Source of the DNA: Liminaster sp964567855
GTDB taxonomy: Bacteria; Bacteroidota; Bacteroidia; Bacteroidales; UBA3663
Assembly (NCBI GenBank): GCA_964567855.1
Contig: CAZMOE010000003.1
Location: forward strand, 106,094 to 170,093
DNA: 64,000 nt
Direction of reading: 5' to 3'
This document shows, piece by piece, positions 35,980 to 43,920 of this stretch. Numbering within the stretch: the first letter of the stretch is position 1; each line of letters opens with the position of its first letter. A program made the translations under genes and the position numbers. The notes under the pieces were generated by a model. It searched no databases and had not been told where the DNA came from. It saw nothing but the letters and a program-made list of their open reading frames with translations.

Positions 35980-37770
35980 CTATTTTACAAAAAAATCATA
36001 TAAATACTGAGGAAGTTTTTTCTTTATCCGACTTTTCCTCTGCCTGATAGCATTCTCTGAAGATTTGAAATATCGAGCGAGTTCCTCATTCGACAGATTC
36101 ATATAACATAAACATAGCAACACACAATTTTCATCCGTCTGCCTATAACCAAGCCGTTTCAACTCATCTTTCACCAAAAGAAACTCTTTTTTCAACTCGT
36201 CATAACTAGCTTTCTGTTCTTTGCAGGAGAACGTCGCTGTCGGATCTTTCCGCAACTGCAACAGAACCTCATAACTGGGAGTATTTTGAAATGAACTATA
36301 TGCCGATTCCAATTTATCAATCAATGACTGGGGAATCACCCTCCGCCTGGAAACCCATAATTCGCTATCAAGAGGTATCGTGAAAAACTGAGACCGCAAA
36401 GGTTCTCCTTCAAGTGACATTGAAAAAAATGGAGGCCCACACAACTCGCTGTTATATGACGCCAGGGAAGATGGAGATTCCTGCAATTCACTTTCAAGTG
36501 GCATTGAGGAAGACGGGGGAGCGCACAATTCGCTATTATGTGACTCCAAAAATGGATTCTCCGGCATAGTCGGTAATGAAGCGGCCTTTTTTCGCCTGTG
36601 GAATCGAACCAATACAACAAATAGTCCCACCGATATTAAAGATATAACCAATACGATACACTGCCACATAATACGCTCCCGCAGCAATGCCTTTTTTTGA
36701 AGTTCTTCCAAATGCTGGGCATCACTTCGTTTGATTCCTACGGCCTGTTCCTCTGCTTTTACCAGAGCCTTATAATACAAAAGCGAATCCGAATAAACCG
36801 CAGCATTTCGCTTATCCCCAAGCACTTTGTAAATATCGCATAAATAATCGTAACACCTATGTCGGCGTTCAATATCATAATCAATCAAAGAAAGATTCAG
36901 ATAATAAATAGCCGAATCCATAATCCCTTGTTTATAATAATTGGCCCCACGCGTCAGCCACAGACAGGAATAGGACCCAGCATCACCTCCCAATACCAGA
37001 GCAGTATCATTACATAATAAACTTTCCTCCAATTGTCCCAAATCTCTCAAAATTGTAGCTTTGCCGTTATAACATAGAGTCTGTAATTCTGGCACCTCCT
37101 GAGAATAACTATCCATAAGCTGTTGCAACCGGGCATAATAATCCCATCCGACAGTGAAATTATTTAACATCACATTAAGATGAGCCAACGCATACATACC
37201 ATCAATAGCCGACAAAGTATCAAGCCGCGCAAAAGCTGCCCGGATTCTGCGAACCGAATAGTCTATGGCCTCTTCATACAATGATTGCTTATAATAGCAA
37301 TCATACAGAGCATTATATACATAATACAGCATCGGGGCTGCCGAATCTCCATCTATTATCCGCTCACTATTATGATATTCCCTGACAGCATCTGCCAGCC
37401 GATTGTTTTCGAAATACGCGTAGCCGGCATAATAATAAGCCATAGATTGCTCGTCACGATCTGAAGTATGTTCCGCGAGCACTTTGGCTGCATCACACAT
37501 TTCATCCGGCCAAGTCAGCGGCAAATCGGCTTTGGCTGCGGCCCTGGTACGCAGATAAACCACTTGGGCTTTCTCTAAGACACTGAATCCGGTGGTGTCA
37601 ATCTCAGCAAGGATAAACAATGCTTCTTCAGGACGCTCAGTAACCATGGCTGCAATCCGATCCAACAAACGGGATGATGCAGAACGACAAGAGACAACAA
37701 CTACATTCAATGCAGACAAGACAATGACAGAGAATGCAAAAGACAATAAGGATCGATTATATGTTTTCAT
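35980..37770 (-). CDS. TPR / membrane / HTH transcriptional regulator with tandem-repeat linker
   Basis: A 596-residue protein. An N-terminal hydrophobic segment (LLSFAFSVIVLSALNVVVVS) serves as signal or anchor; residues about 35-340 are TPR-like; a transmembrane helix (CIVLVISLISVGLFVVLVRF) lies near 370-390. Residues 403-478 are Ser/Pro/Glu-rich 14-residue tandem repeats. The C-terminal 110 residues carry a helix-turn-helix (LSNEELARYFKSSENAIRQR). It matches the layout of 4017-5396, except for the repeats. The gene lies upstream of, and reads towards, the NVEALA/propeller genes, with a palindrome between, so it is the likely regulator of that locus (inference). Confidence 0.75.
   Translation of the reverse strand: MKTYNRSLLSFAFSVIVLSALNVVVVSCRSASSRLLDRIAAMVTERPEEALFILAEIDTTGFSVLEKAQVVYLRTRAAAKADLPLTWPDEMCDAAKVLAEHTSDRDEQSMAYYYAGYAYFENNRLADAVREYHNSERIIDGDSAAPMLYYVYNALYDCYYKQSLYEEAIDYSVRRIRAAFARLDTLSAIDGMYALAHLNVMLNNFTVGWDYYARLQQLMDSYSQEVPELQTLCYNGKATILRDLGQLEESLLCNDTALVLGGDAGSYSCLWLTRGANYYKQGIMDSAIYYLNLSLIDYDIERRHRCYDYLCDIYKVLGDKRNAAVYSDSLLYYKALVKAEEQAVGIKRSDAQHLEELQKKALLRERIMWQCIVLVISLISVGLFVVLVRFHRRKKAASLPTMPENPFLESHNSELCAPPSSSMPLESELQESPSSLASYNSELCGPPFFSMSLEGEPLRSQFFTIPLDSELWVSRRRVIPQSLIDKLESAYSSFQNTPSYEVLLQLRKDPTATFSCKEQKASYDELKKEFLLVKDELKRLGYRQTDENCVLLCLCYMNLSNEELARYFKSSENAIRQRKSRIKKKLPQYLYDFFVK
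36355..36560. repeat. In-frame 84-bp (42-bp half-unit) tandem repeat
   Basis: TTCGCT-type landmarks recur at 36362, 36446 and 36530, exactly 84 bp apart, with a half-period copy of 42 bp. In protein terms the units are 14 residues, for example NSELCAPPSSSMPL, ESELQESPSSLASY, NSELCGPPFFSMSL and EGEPLRSQFFTIPL. All periods are multiples of three, so copy changes would keep the frame. It encodes the linker between the membrane helix and HTH of the regulator. Confidence 0.8.
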
Positions 37771-37906
37771 TGATATTAAAAATATAATTTATCAGATTCC
37801 ACCGTTAAAAATTCCCGACTGGCAGTGGTGCCGAATCGCAATAACCTCCTTAAATTTCCAAAGCAAAAGAAACAATCTAAATCAGTATCGACATATTCAA
37901 GCCCGA

Positions 37907-37914
37907 CAAAGATA
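37907..37914 (-). promoter_or_regulatory. Candidate -7 element for the repeat-containing regulator
   Basis: TATCTTTG on the minus strand, 137 bp upstream of the regulator ATG. No TTTG at the usual -33 distance. The 37771-38146 stretch otherwise shows no supported gene. Confidence 0.3.
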
Positions 37915-38146
37915 TAAATTTCTACGATTCATTCATAATTTTTACAATTATTTTCTATTTAAACCGTTTATCCAAACAGTTTCAGACAAAAAGCATTACA
38001 CTTTGCCTCTGTAAACCGATTCAGGAAACAACGGCAAATGCCGTAAAGCGTTTCAGAAAAACATTGCTGAATATGTAAAGTGAAGCAGTAAATAACAACA
38101 AATTGTGTGCAGTAAAATCTGGCGTAGGCAAGCTCCGAAGATGCGG

Positions 38147-38238
38147 TTTTCACGAACATATGTTCATCGGCCATTTAAGTTAACTTACTTTGCCAACGAA
38201 GTTAACTTACTTTGCCCATGAACATATGTTCGTGAAAA
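38147..38238. repeat. Composite element: 21-bp inverted repeats enclosing two direct repeats
   Basis: The outer arms are 21-bp perfect inverted repeats (38147-38167 and 38218-38238, core CACGAACATATGTTC). Between them an 18-bp sequence, AAGTTAACTTACTTTGCC, is present twice in direct orientation (38177-38194 and 38199-38216), with a 22-bp period, and each copy contains the palindrome AAGTTAACTT. Total 92 bp. It abuts the decayed propeller gene. It could be a small non-autonomous mobile repeat, a recombination site or a multi-site operator; nothing in the sequence decides between these. Confidence 0.75.
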
Positions 38239-38265
38239 AGGCTGTAAAAATTTAATCGACGGGGA

Positions 38266-38806
38266 TCAGTCTGCATTGCAACACCAGGATAGTGACAACC
38301 GCTTTAATCTCCACCTCATCAACAATTCATCGCTCCCTGCAGGAACATCGGGAGAATCAGGAAAAAGAGTCCTCCATACTTCCAAATAAAATTTCCTGCT
38401 TATCGGAGACACGATTTCATCTTCCAGGTCATGAGACATCCGTAACAGAATAAGCGTTGCATATTGCCCACTTTGCAAAACGGTTCCCGCTCGGTCTGTA
38501 CCATTACATGATATTTCTTGTCAAGAACCGAAATCAAAATACTTTCCGTCATCCAGCAGGAAGCGCTCTTTCCGCCAATCACAATCCTGCTGTTTTTCAG
38601 AAATTCCGAATTCTCAAAGCAGACAAGCGGCATAGCGTGTGAACAGTCTGCATGGCAGACTACAGAAACCTGCATTGAAACAATATAAATCATATCCGTA
38701 AAATAGTCGACATACAAAATATGACTACCTAACATCTGGAACGGAGACGGAAAAAAGGAAAAACCGGAAAAAGACCTTTATAATGATATTTTTCCGTATC
38801 TAATAA
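38266..38806 (-). pseudogene. Decayed 6-bladed beta-propeller gene (C-terminal half)
   Basis: Two overlapping frames together match the C-terminal half of the propeller protein at 31974-33059. One frame gives GFSFFPSPFQMLGSHILYVD, aligning with GLSLVSSPFRILDNRIWYVD, and continues through SILISVLDKKYHVMV to about 38450. Another frame then gives LEDEIVSPISRKFYLEVWRT, aligning with YEEEILSPIDPKSYLEVWKD, to the stop. A further remnant (TEKYHYKGL) in a third frame lies at about 38780-38806. At least two frameshifts and loss of the 5' half make it non-functional. The intact propeller gene at 38808-39923 ends directly beside it. Confidence 0.75.
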
Positions 38807-38807
38807 G

Positions 38808-39923
38808 TCAATCCGGACTGTTCCGGATAAGATCCAATTCCGACAGGACCGACGAAAGGTCATATCTGCGAAACGTATCTTCGTTATCCACAACATATAA
38901 TTCGGAATTACGGAAATCAATATCAAAACATATACACCGGCAATCCAATTTCAATTCGGCTAAAGGATTACCATCCCAATCGAAAAGCAAAAGATTATGA
39001 TCTTTACCCTCTGCACGGCGGGATGAGGCCCACGACTCATTTTTCTGCAATACGGCAAAGAACGCAGGATACGCTCGCAATACCTGTGTATATACAATAC
39101 GTTCTTGCCGAGGTACAATCTCAAGTTTTTCAAATGTCAATGGCTCCCGTTCCAGACAAAGCGTTTTGCCCCGGGTAACAGTATCGACAGGAATGATGTT
39201 TATCAGCCCGAAATAATGAGGACATTCAAGCAGTTTCTTTCTGTCTGGGCTTATCTGAAAGGAAGAACTTAATAATGAGGCATGTTTCCCCACCCCCGGG
39301 CGGTCATGAATATACGGTCGGTTCAACAAATCCAGTTCTTTTGTCGTATACGGCTTTCCATTTCGCAGGAAAAAGCGATAGGAAGAAGAGGAGCGGGGCG
39401 CAATGCTACGGATAAAATAAAAATCGGAACCGACCGGTATAAAGTTAAAAGCCCGGTCGGGCAAAGAATCTGCCACCAAAGAAAAACGAGGCTCTTGTCG
39501 CCGGATGGTCTCCGTAAGGTCAAAATAATAAAATCGTCCACGCGGGCTATCATATAGAGTTTCATACCAATGTCCTCCGGTCTCAAAAAAAATACTTGCT
39601 CCTACCGATATCCTCTGAGTAAATTCCAAAGGACCGTTGCCGACTTGCAGATAGGAACCCCGATTCGTTTCCGAGGGCAGGGAAATGATAGTACGAAAAC
39701 CCTCTGGATTGGCTGTAGAAACCAAAAGCAATGTATCGGCAATACGGAACGACAAAACCCCAATGACATCAAAATCCACTGGGTTACCCCCGCTCAAATA
39801 AAAAGTGCGAGGAAATTCATGAACGAAAATATGATCATCCAAAAGATAATCACGACATTCTTTTTCCGGAGTACAATGACACCAAAGAAATAAGAACAGA
39901 AAGAAACATAAGAGTTCTTTCAT
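38808..39923 (-). CDS. Propeller-type lipoprotein of unknown function
   Basis: 371 residues from ATG at 39923, which places the signal peptide KELLCFFLFLFLWCHC first (lipobox-like WCHC, Cys near 16); an ATG at 39986 would add 21 residues before it. The mature part shows the BF3164/TolB-like propeller pattern: DVIGVLSFRIADTLLLVS, SYLQVGNGPLEFTQRISVGA, YDSPRGRFYYFDL, LLLFDWDGNPLAELKLDC and ELYVVDNEDTFRRYDLSSVL at the end. Its stop codon directly abuts a decayed propeller of another subtype, suggesting a past rearrangement. A good promoter lies about 230 bp upstream. Confidence 0.68.
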   Translation of the reverse strand: MKELLCFFLFLFLWCHCTPEKECRDYLLDDHIFVHEFPRTFYLSGGNPVDFDVIGVLSFRIADTLLLVSTANPEGFRTIISLPSETNRGSYLQVGNGPLEFTQRISVGASIFFETGGHWYETLYDSPRGRFYYFDLTETIRRQEPRFSLVADSLPDRAFNFIPVGSDFYFIRSIAPRSSSSYRFFLRNGKPYTTKELDLLNRPYIHDRPGVGKHASLLSSSFQISPDRKKLLECPHYFGLINIIPVDTVTRGKTLCLEREPLTFEKLEIVPRQERIVYTQVLRAYPAFFAVLQKNESWASSRRAEGKDHNLLLFDWDGNPLAELKLDCRCICFDIDFRNSELYVVDNEDTFRRYDLSSVLSELDLIRNSPD

Positions 39924-39984
39924 CCGAAATCTGATATCTCCAAACATATGGTAATCTAAGAACAAAATAAAATTCGACATACTC

Positions 39985-40440
39985 ACCCTTTGCTGACTAT
40001 AAAATGAAGCGGTTCCAATACCATAGCATCAGAACTCTGCCGGTCCAAAAGAACTCCAGAAGTGACAAGCGTCCCCATCTTTCCAAATCAAAACATATCA
40101 CTCACAGCTCCATCATTGCAAATCCATTCATCACATCAGGATGATATGCTCGCAAAAATAATCAAAATAATTTCTTTTTACAAAAAGCAAGGTAATAAAT
40201 AGGTAATAATATATTAAAACAGTCTTTTTACGACTTCTCCACAGTATCATATCCTTATCATGTGTCTTTCCACAACTATTATGTCCAAAAAAATAATACA
40301 TGATCGGATATACGACACACCACTTCCAATGCAAAAACGAAAATAAAATCCGCGATTCCAATTAAAATAATTCCCAAGATCATCACATCTCCGCTTTTGC
40401 GACAACCTTGGGAATCATACTTGAAAAATGCCGGGAATTC
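39985..40440. other. AT-rich intergenic region
   Basis: About 450 bp between the propeller lipoprotein and rlmD. Apart from the promoter at 40153-40184 I see no supported gene, repeat or terminator. Short open frames here translate to low-complexity aromatic-rich sequence. Confidence 0.35.
40153..40184 (-). promoter_or_regulatory. Candidate promoter of the 38808-39923 lipoprotein gene
   Basis: On the minus strand, TATTTTTG (-7, 40153-40160) and TTTG (-33, 40181-40184) spaced by 20 bp. It implies a leader of about 220 nt. The surroundings are AT-rich, so a chance match is possible. Confidence 0.4.
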
Positions 40441-41853
40441 TTATTCTCTCAATTCCAGCCTGACTACATTTTCCACATGCTGGGTATGAGGGAACATATC
40501 GACGGGCTGTACGTGCGTCACGCGGTACCGGGCATCAAGAGCCTGCAGATCCCGGGCCTGCGTGGCAGGGTTACAGCTGACATAGACGATCACCCGCGGC
40601 CCGGCAAACAATATGGCGTTCACCACATCTTCATGCATACCCGCCCGCGGAGGATCTGTAATAATGACGTCCGGTTTCCCGTGCCGGCCGATAAAATCGG
40701 TCGTAAGAATATCCTTCATATCGCCGGCATAGAAATCGGTATTGTCGATATGGTTGAGTGCAGAATTGACTTTCGCATCCTCGATCGCTTCGGGAACATA
40801 TTCAATGCCGATAACGCGACGGGCCTTACGGCTCACGAAGTTGGCTATCGTACCTGTGCCGGTATAAAGATCATAAACCAGTTCGTTGCCCGTCAGCCCG
40901 GCGAAGTCGCGTACAAAACTATAAAGGACATACGCCTGCCGGCTGTTTGTCTGATAGAACGACTTGGGCCCTACCTTGAAACGCAGGCCCTCCATCTCTT
41001 CAAAGATATGGTCCGCCCCGCTCCAGAACAATACCTCCTGGTCGGAAAGAGAATCATTGCATTTCGTGTTGATAACATACATCAAAGAAGAGATCTGCGG
41101 AAAACGCTCTTTCAGATGATCCATCAAAAGAGTGATGGCCGCCGTATCATTTTCCCCAAAAACAACAATCACCATGATCTCGCCCGTCGATGCCGTCCGA
41201 ATTACCAGATTGCGCAACAGCCCCGTTTGATTGCGGATATCATAGAAAGCAAGATTATGGGCGATGGAAAATTCCCGGATGTCCAGCCTGATCTCGTTGG
41301 AAATCTCCTCCTGCAGCCAGCACTTGCGAATATCAAGCACTTTGTCGAAACTGGAGGGAATATGGAAGCCCAAAGCATTCATATCGTCGTATTTCACCCC
41401 GGCGGCCACCTCTTCTGTAGTCAGCCAGCGCTTGGGGCTGAACGTAAACTCCAGCTTATTGCGATAAAAGCAGGTCTGTTCCGAGCCGGCAATAGGAGAA
41501 CACGCCGGCAACTCGACCTTTCCGATACGGGAAAGGGCATCCACCACCTGCTGCTGTTTAAATTTAAGCTGCTCCGAGTAAGGCACATGTTGCCATTTAC
41601 ATCCGCCGCAAACCCCGAAGTGCCCGCACATCGGAGCAACCCGGACGGGCGAAGGCGAGACGATGCGCTCGATTTTCCCTTCCGCATACGAACTGCGGGA
41701 GCGTTGCACCTGAATGTCCAGCACATCCCCGACTGCCGCAAAAGGGACAAATATTACTTTGTCATTCACGCGCGCCAACGATTTGCCTTCTGCGGCATAA
41801 GCGGTTATTTCTACCCCTGTCAGAAGGGGTTTTTGTTTATTTTTACGAGCCAT
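40441..41853 (-). CDS. rlmD: 23S rRNA (uracil-C5)-methyltransferase RlmD-type
   Basis: Methylates a 23S rRNA uracil (U1939 in E. coli) with S-adenosylmethionine. 470 residues from ATG at 41853; an upstream in-frame ATG at 41931 would run through the plus-strand promoter region and lacks similarity. The N-terminal TRAM domain (about 10-65) is followed by the iron-sulfur cluster motif CGHFGVCGGCKWQ (C76, C82, C85). The SAM site is VYDLYTGTGTIANFV, then VIITDPPRAGMHEDVV and the catalytic Cys motif VYVSCNPATQARDL. Other uracil methyltransferases of the family (RlmC, TrmA) are possible, but TRAM plus the Fe-S motif fits RlmD/RumA. Confidence 0.9.
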   Translation of the reverse strand: MARKNKQKPLLTGVEITAYAAEGKSLARVNDKVIFVPFAAVGDVLDIQVQRSRSSYAEGKIERIVSPSPVRVAPMCGHFGVCGGCKWQHVPYSEQLKFKQQQVVDALSRIGKVELPACSPIAGSEQTCFYRNKLEFTFSPKRWLTTEEVAAGVKYDDMNALGFHIPSSFDKVLDIRKCWLQEEISNEIRLDIREFSIAHNLAFYDIRNQTGLLRNLVIRTASTGEIMVIVVFGENDTAAITLLMDHLKERFPQISSLMYVINTKCNDSLSDQEVLFWSGADHIFEEMEGLRFKVGPKSFYQTNSRQAYVLYSFVRDFAGLTGNELVYDLYTGTGTIANFVSRKARRVIGIEYVPEAIEDAKVNSALNHIDNTDFYAGDMKDILTTDFIGRHGKPDVIITDPPRAGMHEDVVNAILFAGPRVIVYVSCNPATQARDLQALDARYRVTHVQPVDMFPHTQHVENVVRLELRE

Positions 41854-41907
41854 TTTATTTCTTTTTGTTAATTTTTCGCTTGTTGCGCAATTTTTCTTGC
41901 GCAAAAT

Positions 41908-41938
41908 TTTGGCAATATGTAAATCTTCCATATCTTTG
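41908..41938 (+). promoter_or_regulatory. Plus-strand promoter of a possible small RNA
   Basis: TTTG (-33, 41908-41911) and TATCTTTG (-7, 41931-41938) with a 19-bp spacer. No plus-strand protein gene follows; both neighbours are on the minus strand. A strong terminator ends 145 bp downstream. Confidence 0.5.
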
Positions 41939-41944
41939 TCCCAG

Positions 41945-42083
41945 CATTAAAGAGCTATTATACTTACAGAATGACAGACGCAACATGCTAACCTTACACA
42001 TGAGAAACACATGATCGTGTCATCCAGGCTGAGAAGCAATGATGAACATACAAAAGGCCGCAACCGCAAAGTTGCGGCCTTTT
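41945..42083 (+). ncRNA. Candidate small RNA of about 140 nt
   Basis: Defined by a consensus promoter (41908-41938) and a terminator hairpin (42052-42083) with no convincing reading frame between; only peptides of 6-9 codons are possible. I do not recognise a known RNA family (not tmRNA, 6S, RNase P or SRP by inspection). The alternative is that the terminator serves only the minus-strand dipeptidase gene and the promoter match is chance. Confidence 0.4.
42052..42083. terminator. Bidirectional intrinsic terminator
   Basis: Perfect 13-bp stem (AAAAGGCCGCAAC / GTTGCGGCCTTTT) with a 6-nt loop. It lies 24 bp after the stop of the minus-strand C69 gene and would also end a plus-strand transcript. 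Confidence 0.8.
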
Positions 42084-42106
42084 CGTATAAATGATCCACC
42101 CTCCGG

Positions 42107-43762
42107 TCATTTCATTTTCAGTTCGTCGCCACGCTGGTTGACAATCGCCCGATAGAAATCATCAGAATATGCAGGATGTAAGGGATCGACAGCGATGCCT
42201 TCGGGCGTACGTTCGAAACGTCCGTCCTTTTCACGTTTCACGTTGCCATCCAGATATTTCACCAAAAGATAAATCCCGAGATCGCGATAACATGCCGTTG
42301 CACCATCGGCTTCCGCAGCAGAATAAGAAGTCAGATAGGCAGTCACTGCAGCCGAATTCTCCGCCAGCAGTTCAACGGCCCTGGCATCTACTTCCGCTCC
42401 CTGTGCGTCGAAACGATCTTCCAGTGAATCGCGAACGGCGGCAATATCGCCGATCATCTGATCATAACGCGCATACGCCTGATTGGCTACCCAGTTCGTC
42501 ATCCAGAAAGCCGAAGTCCATGAAAACGTCAGCAGGTCGCCGTTACCGACACGGAAACATTCGGGCGCTTCCGAAATATTATTATAGATCGGAGCGAAAA
42601 AGGTCGTCGCGGCATCGTCTGTACCGAACCAAGTCTTGCCACCGACAGCATCCGGCAACCATCCGCGCATCTGGGCGACAAAAGTAAATCCGGTCTGCTG
42701 CGTAGCAATAGCCCTTTCGTGCAGATATTCCACTCCATCCACTTTCCAGGTCAACGGCCGGAAACGATAAGGCGCATGAAACGGCCCGCCGCCCACATCC
42801 TTGGTCATATCCCACGGTGTTCCTTCGAAATGATCACGCATTGCGGTCTGTACATCGCGATGTGACAACAGCCTGTCCGGCTTCACATAAAGCGGAAGCA
42901 CTTCTGCCTCTTTCTGCCCGTCCACAAAAGGGAAATAACGGTCCATGCCCGTTGCAAAGCGATTGAAATAGGCCCATACCCGGCCGTCACAACCCCGATA
43001 GGCCATGTAATCTTTCTCGCCATAGGCCGCAGAAAAATCAAAGTCCTCATCTTTGCCGGCAAACAAACCGCGTTCGCGGGCAAAAGAAATCACATCCTTA
43101 CTATAAAGACAATTTTTCTTGTCCTTTAAAGGAAACTTATGAATCCGGGCCTGATTGGCATGGCCGCTGATACAATCGTCGGGGATACGCTGAGCCACCC
43201 AGACGGCACCTTTCCGGCCGGGCCCCTTCCCGATCATTTCCAACACCCAGATCTCATCAGGATCGCCAATGGAAAAAGACTCTCCTGAACTATAATAACC
43301 ATACTTATCCACCAAAGAGGTCATGACCTCTATCGCCTCACGGGCGGTAGCCGCACGCTCCAGCGCGATGTAGATCAGCGAACCGTAATCGATAATGCCG
43401 GTGGTGTCCTGCAATGCCGGATCCCCGCCCCATGTAGATTCGGCAATCGTAACCTGATGCTCATTCATATTGCCGACCACGCGCCACGTATGCGCTACCT
43501 CCGGGATTTCGCCCAGATACTTATGGGTATCCCATTCGACAACCCGCCGCATCGTCCCGGGGGCATGATCGGCTGCCGGAGTATAATACAACTCACCATA
43601 CAGACTATGAGAATCGGCCGAATAAGAAATCATGGTAGACCCGTCTGCAGAAGCCTTCTTTCCGACCAGAAGATTGGTACAGGCATAGGCCGGAGCCGCC
43701 ATTCCTGCAACGCAGGCGATCCCCCAAAACATGCCATTCCTGATAAACTGAACTGTTTTCAT
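42107..43762 (-). CDS. C69-family dipeptidase (secreted)
   Basis: A 551-residue Ntn hydrolase of peptidase family C69. The signal peptide ends AYA at residue 27, exposing Cys28 (CTNLLVGKKASADGST) as the N-terminal nucleophile, as required in this family. Other conserved parts are NEHQVTIAESTWGG, GIIDYGSLIYIALERA, SFSIGDPDEIWVLEMIGKGP and HANQARIHKF. The product should act in the periplasm on dipeptides from the diet or host. It is a single gene; downstream is a strong terminator, upstream an M23 peptidase gene on the same strand 158 bp away. Confidence 0.9.
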   Translation of the reverse strand: MKTVQFIRNGMFWGIACVAGMAAPAYACTNLLVGKKASADGSTMISYSADSHSLYGELYYTPAADHAPGTMRRVVEWDTHKYLGEIPEVAHTWRVVGNMNEHQVTIAESTWGGDPALQDTTGIIDYGSLIYIALERAATAREAIEVMTSLVDKYGYYSSGESFSIGDPDEIWVLEMIGKGPGRKGAVWVAQRIPDDCISGHANQARIHKFPLKDKKNCLYSKDVISFARERGLFAGKDEDFDFSAAYGEKDYMAYRGCDGRVWAYFNRFATGMDRYFPFVDGQKEAEVLPLYVKPDRLLSHRDVQTAMRDHFEGTPWDMTKDVGGGPFHAPYRFRPLTWKVDGVEYLHERAIATQQTGFTFVAQMRGWLPDAVGGKTWFGTDDAATTFFAPIYNNISEAPECFRVGNGDLLTFSWTSAFWMTNWVANQAYARYDQMIGDIAAVRDSLEDRFDAQGAEVDARAVELLAENSAAVTAYLTSYSAAEADGATACYRDLGIYLLVKYLDGNVKREKDGRFERTPEGIAVDPLHPAYSDDFYRAIVNQRGDELKMK

Positions 43763-43920
43763 TAATTATATATTAAAATGATTATATTTTTCCTGGCATT
43801 CCATGCCCCCTTTCCGGCAAGCGTCGGTTCCGGTATATCCGCAAGCGGCACCTATGGGCCAAAGGATATGCAAATTAACAAATATTCCGGCAGATGAACA
43901 AATTCCGCCTCAAAAAAAGA

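Noticed and set aside
37968..38174. 68-codon open frame on the minus strand
   Set aside because: Its start lies inside the composite repeat, the translation is Cys/Phe-rich without domain resemblance, and no promoter is visible.
40131..40361. 76-codon open frame in the AT-rich gap before rlmD
   Set aside because: Low-complexity aromatic-rich translation, crossing a consensus promoter, with no family resemblance.
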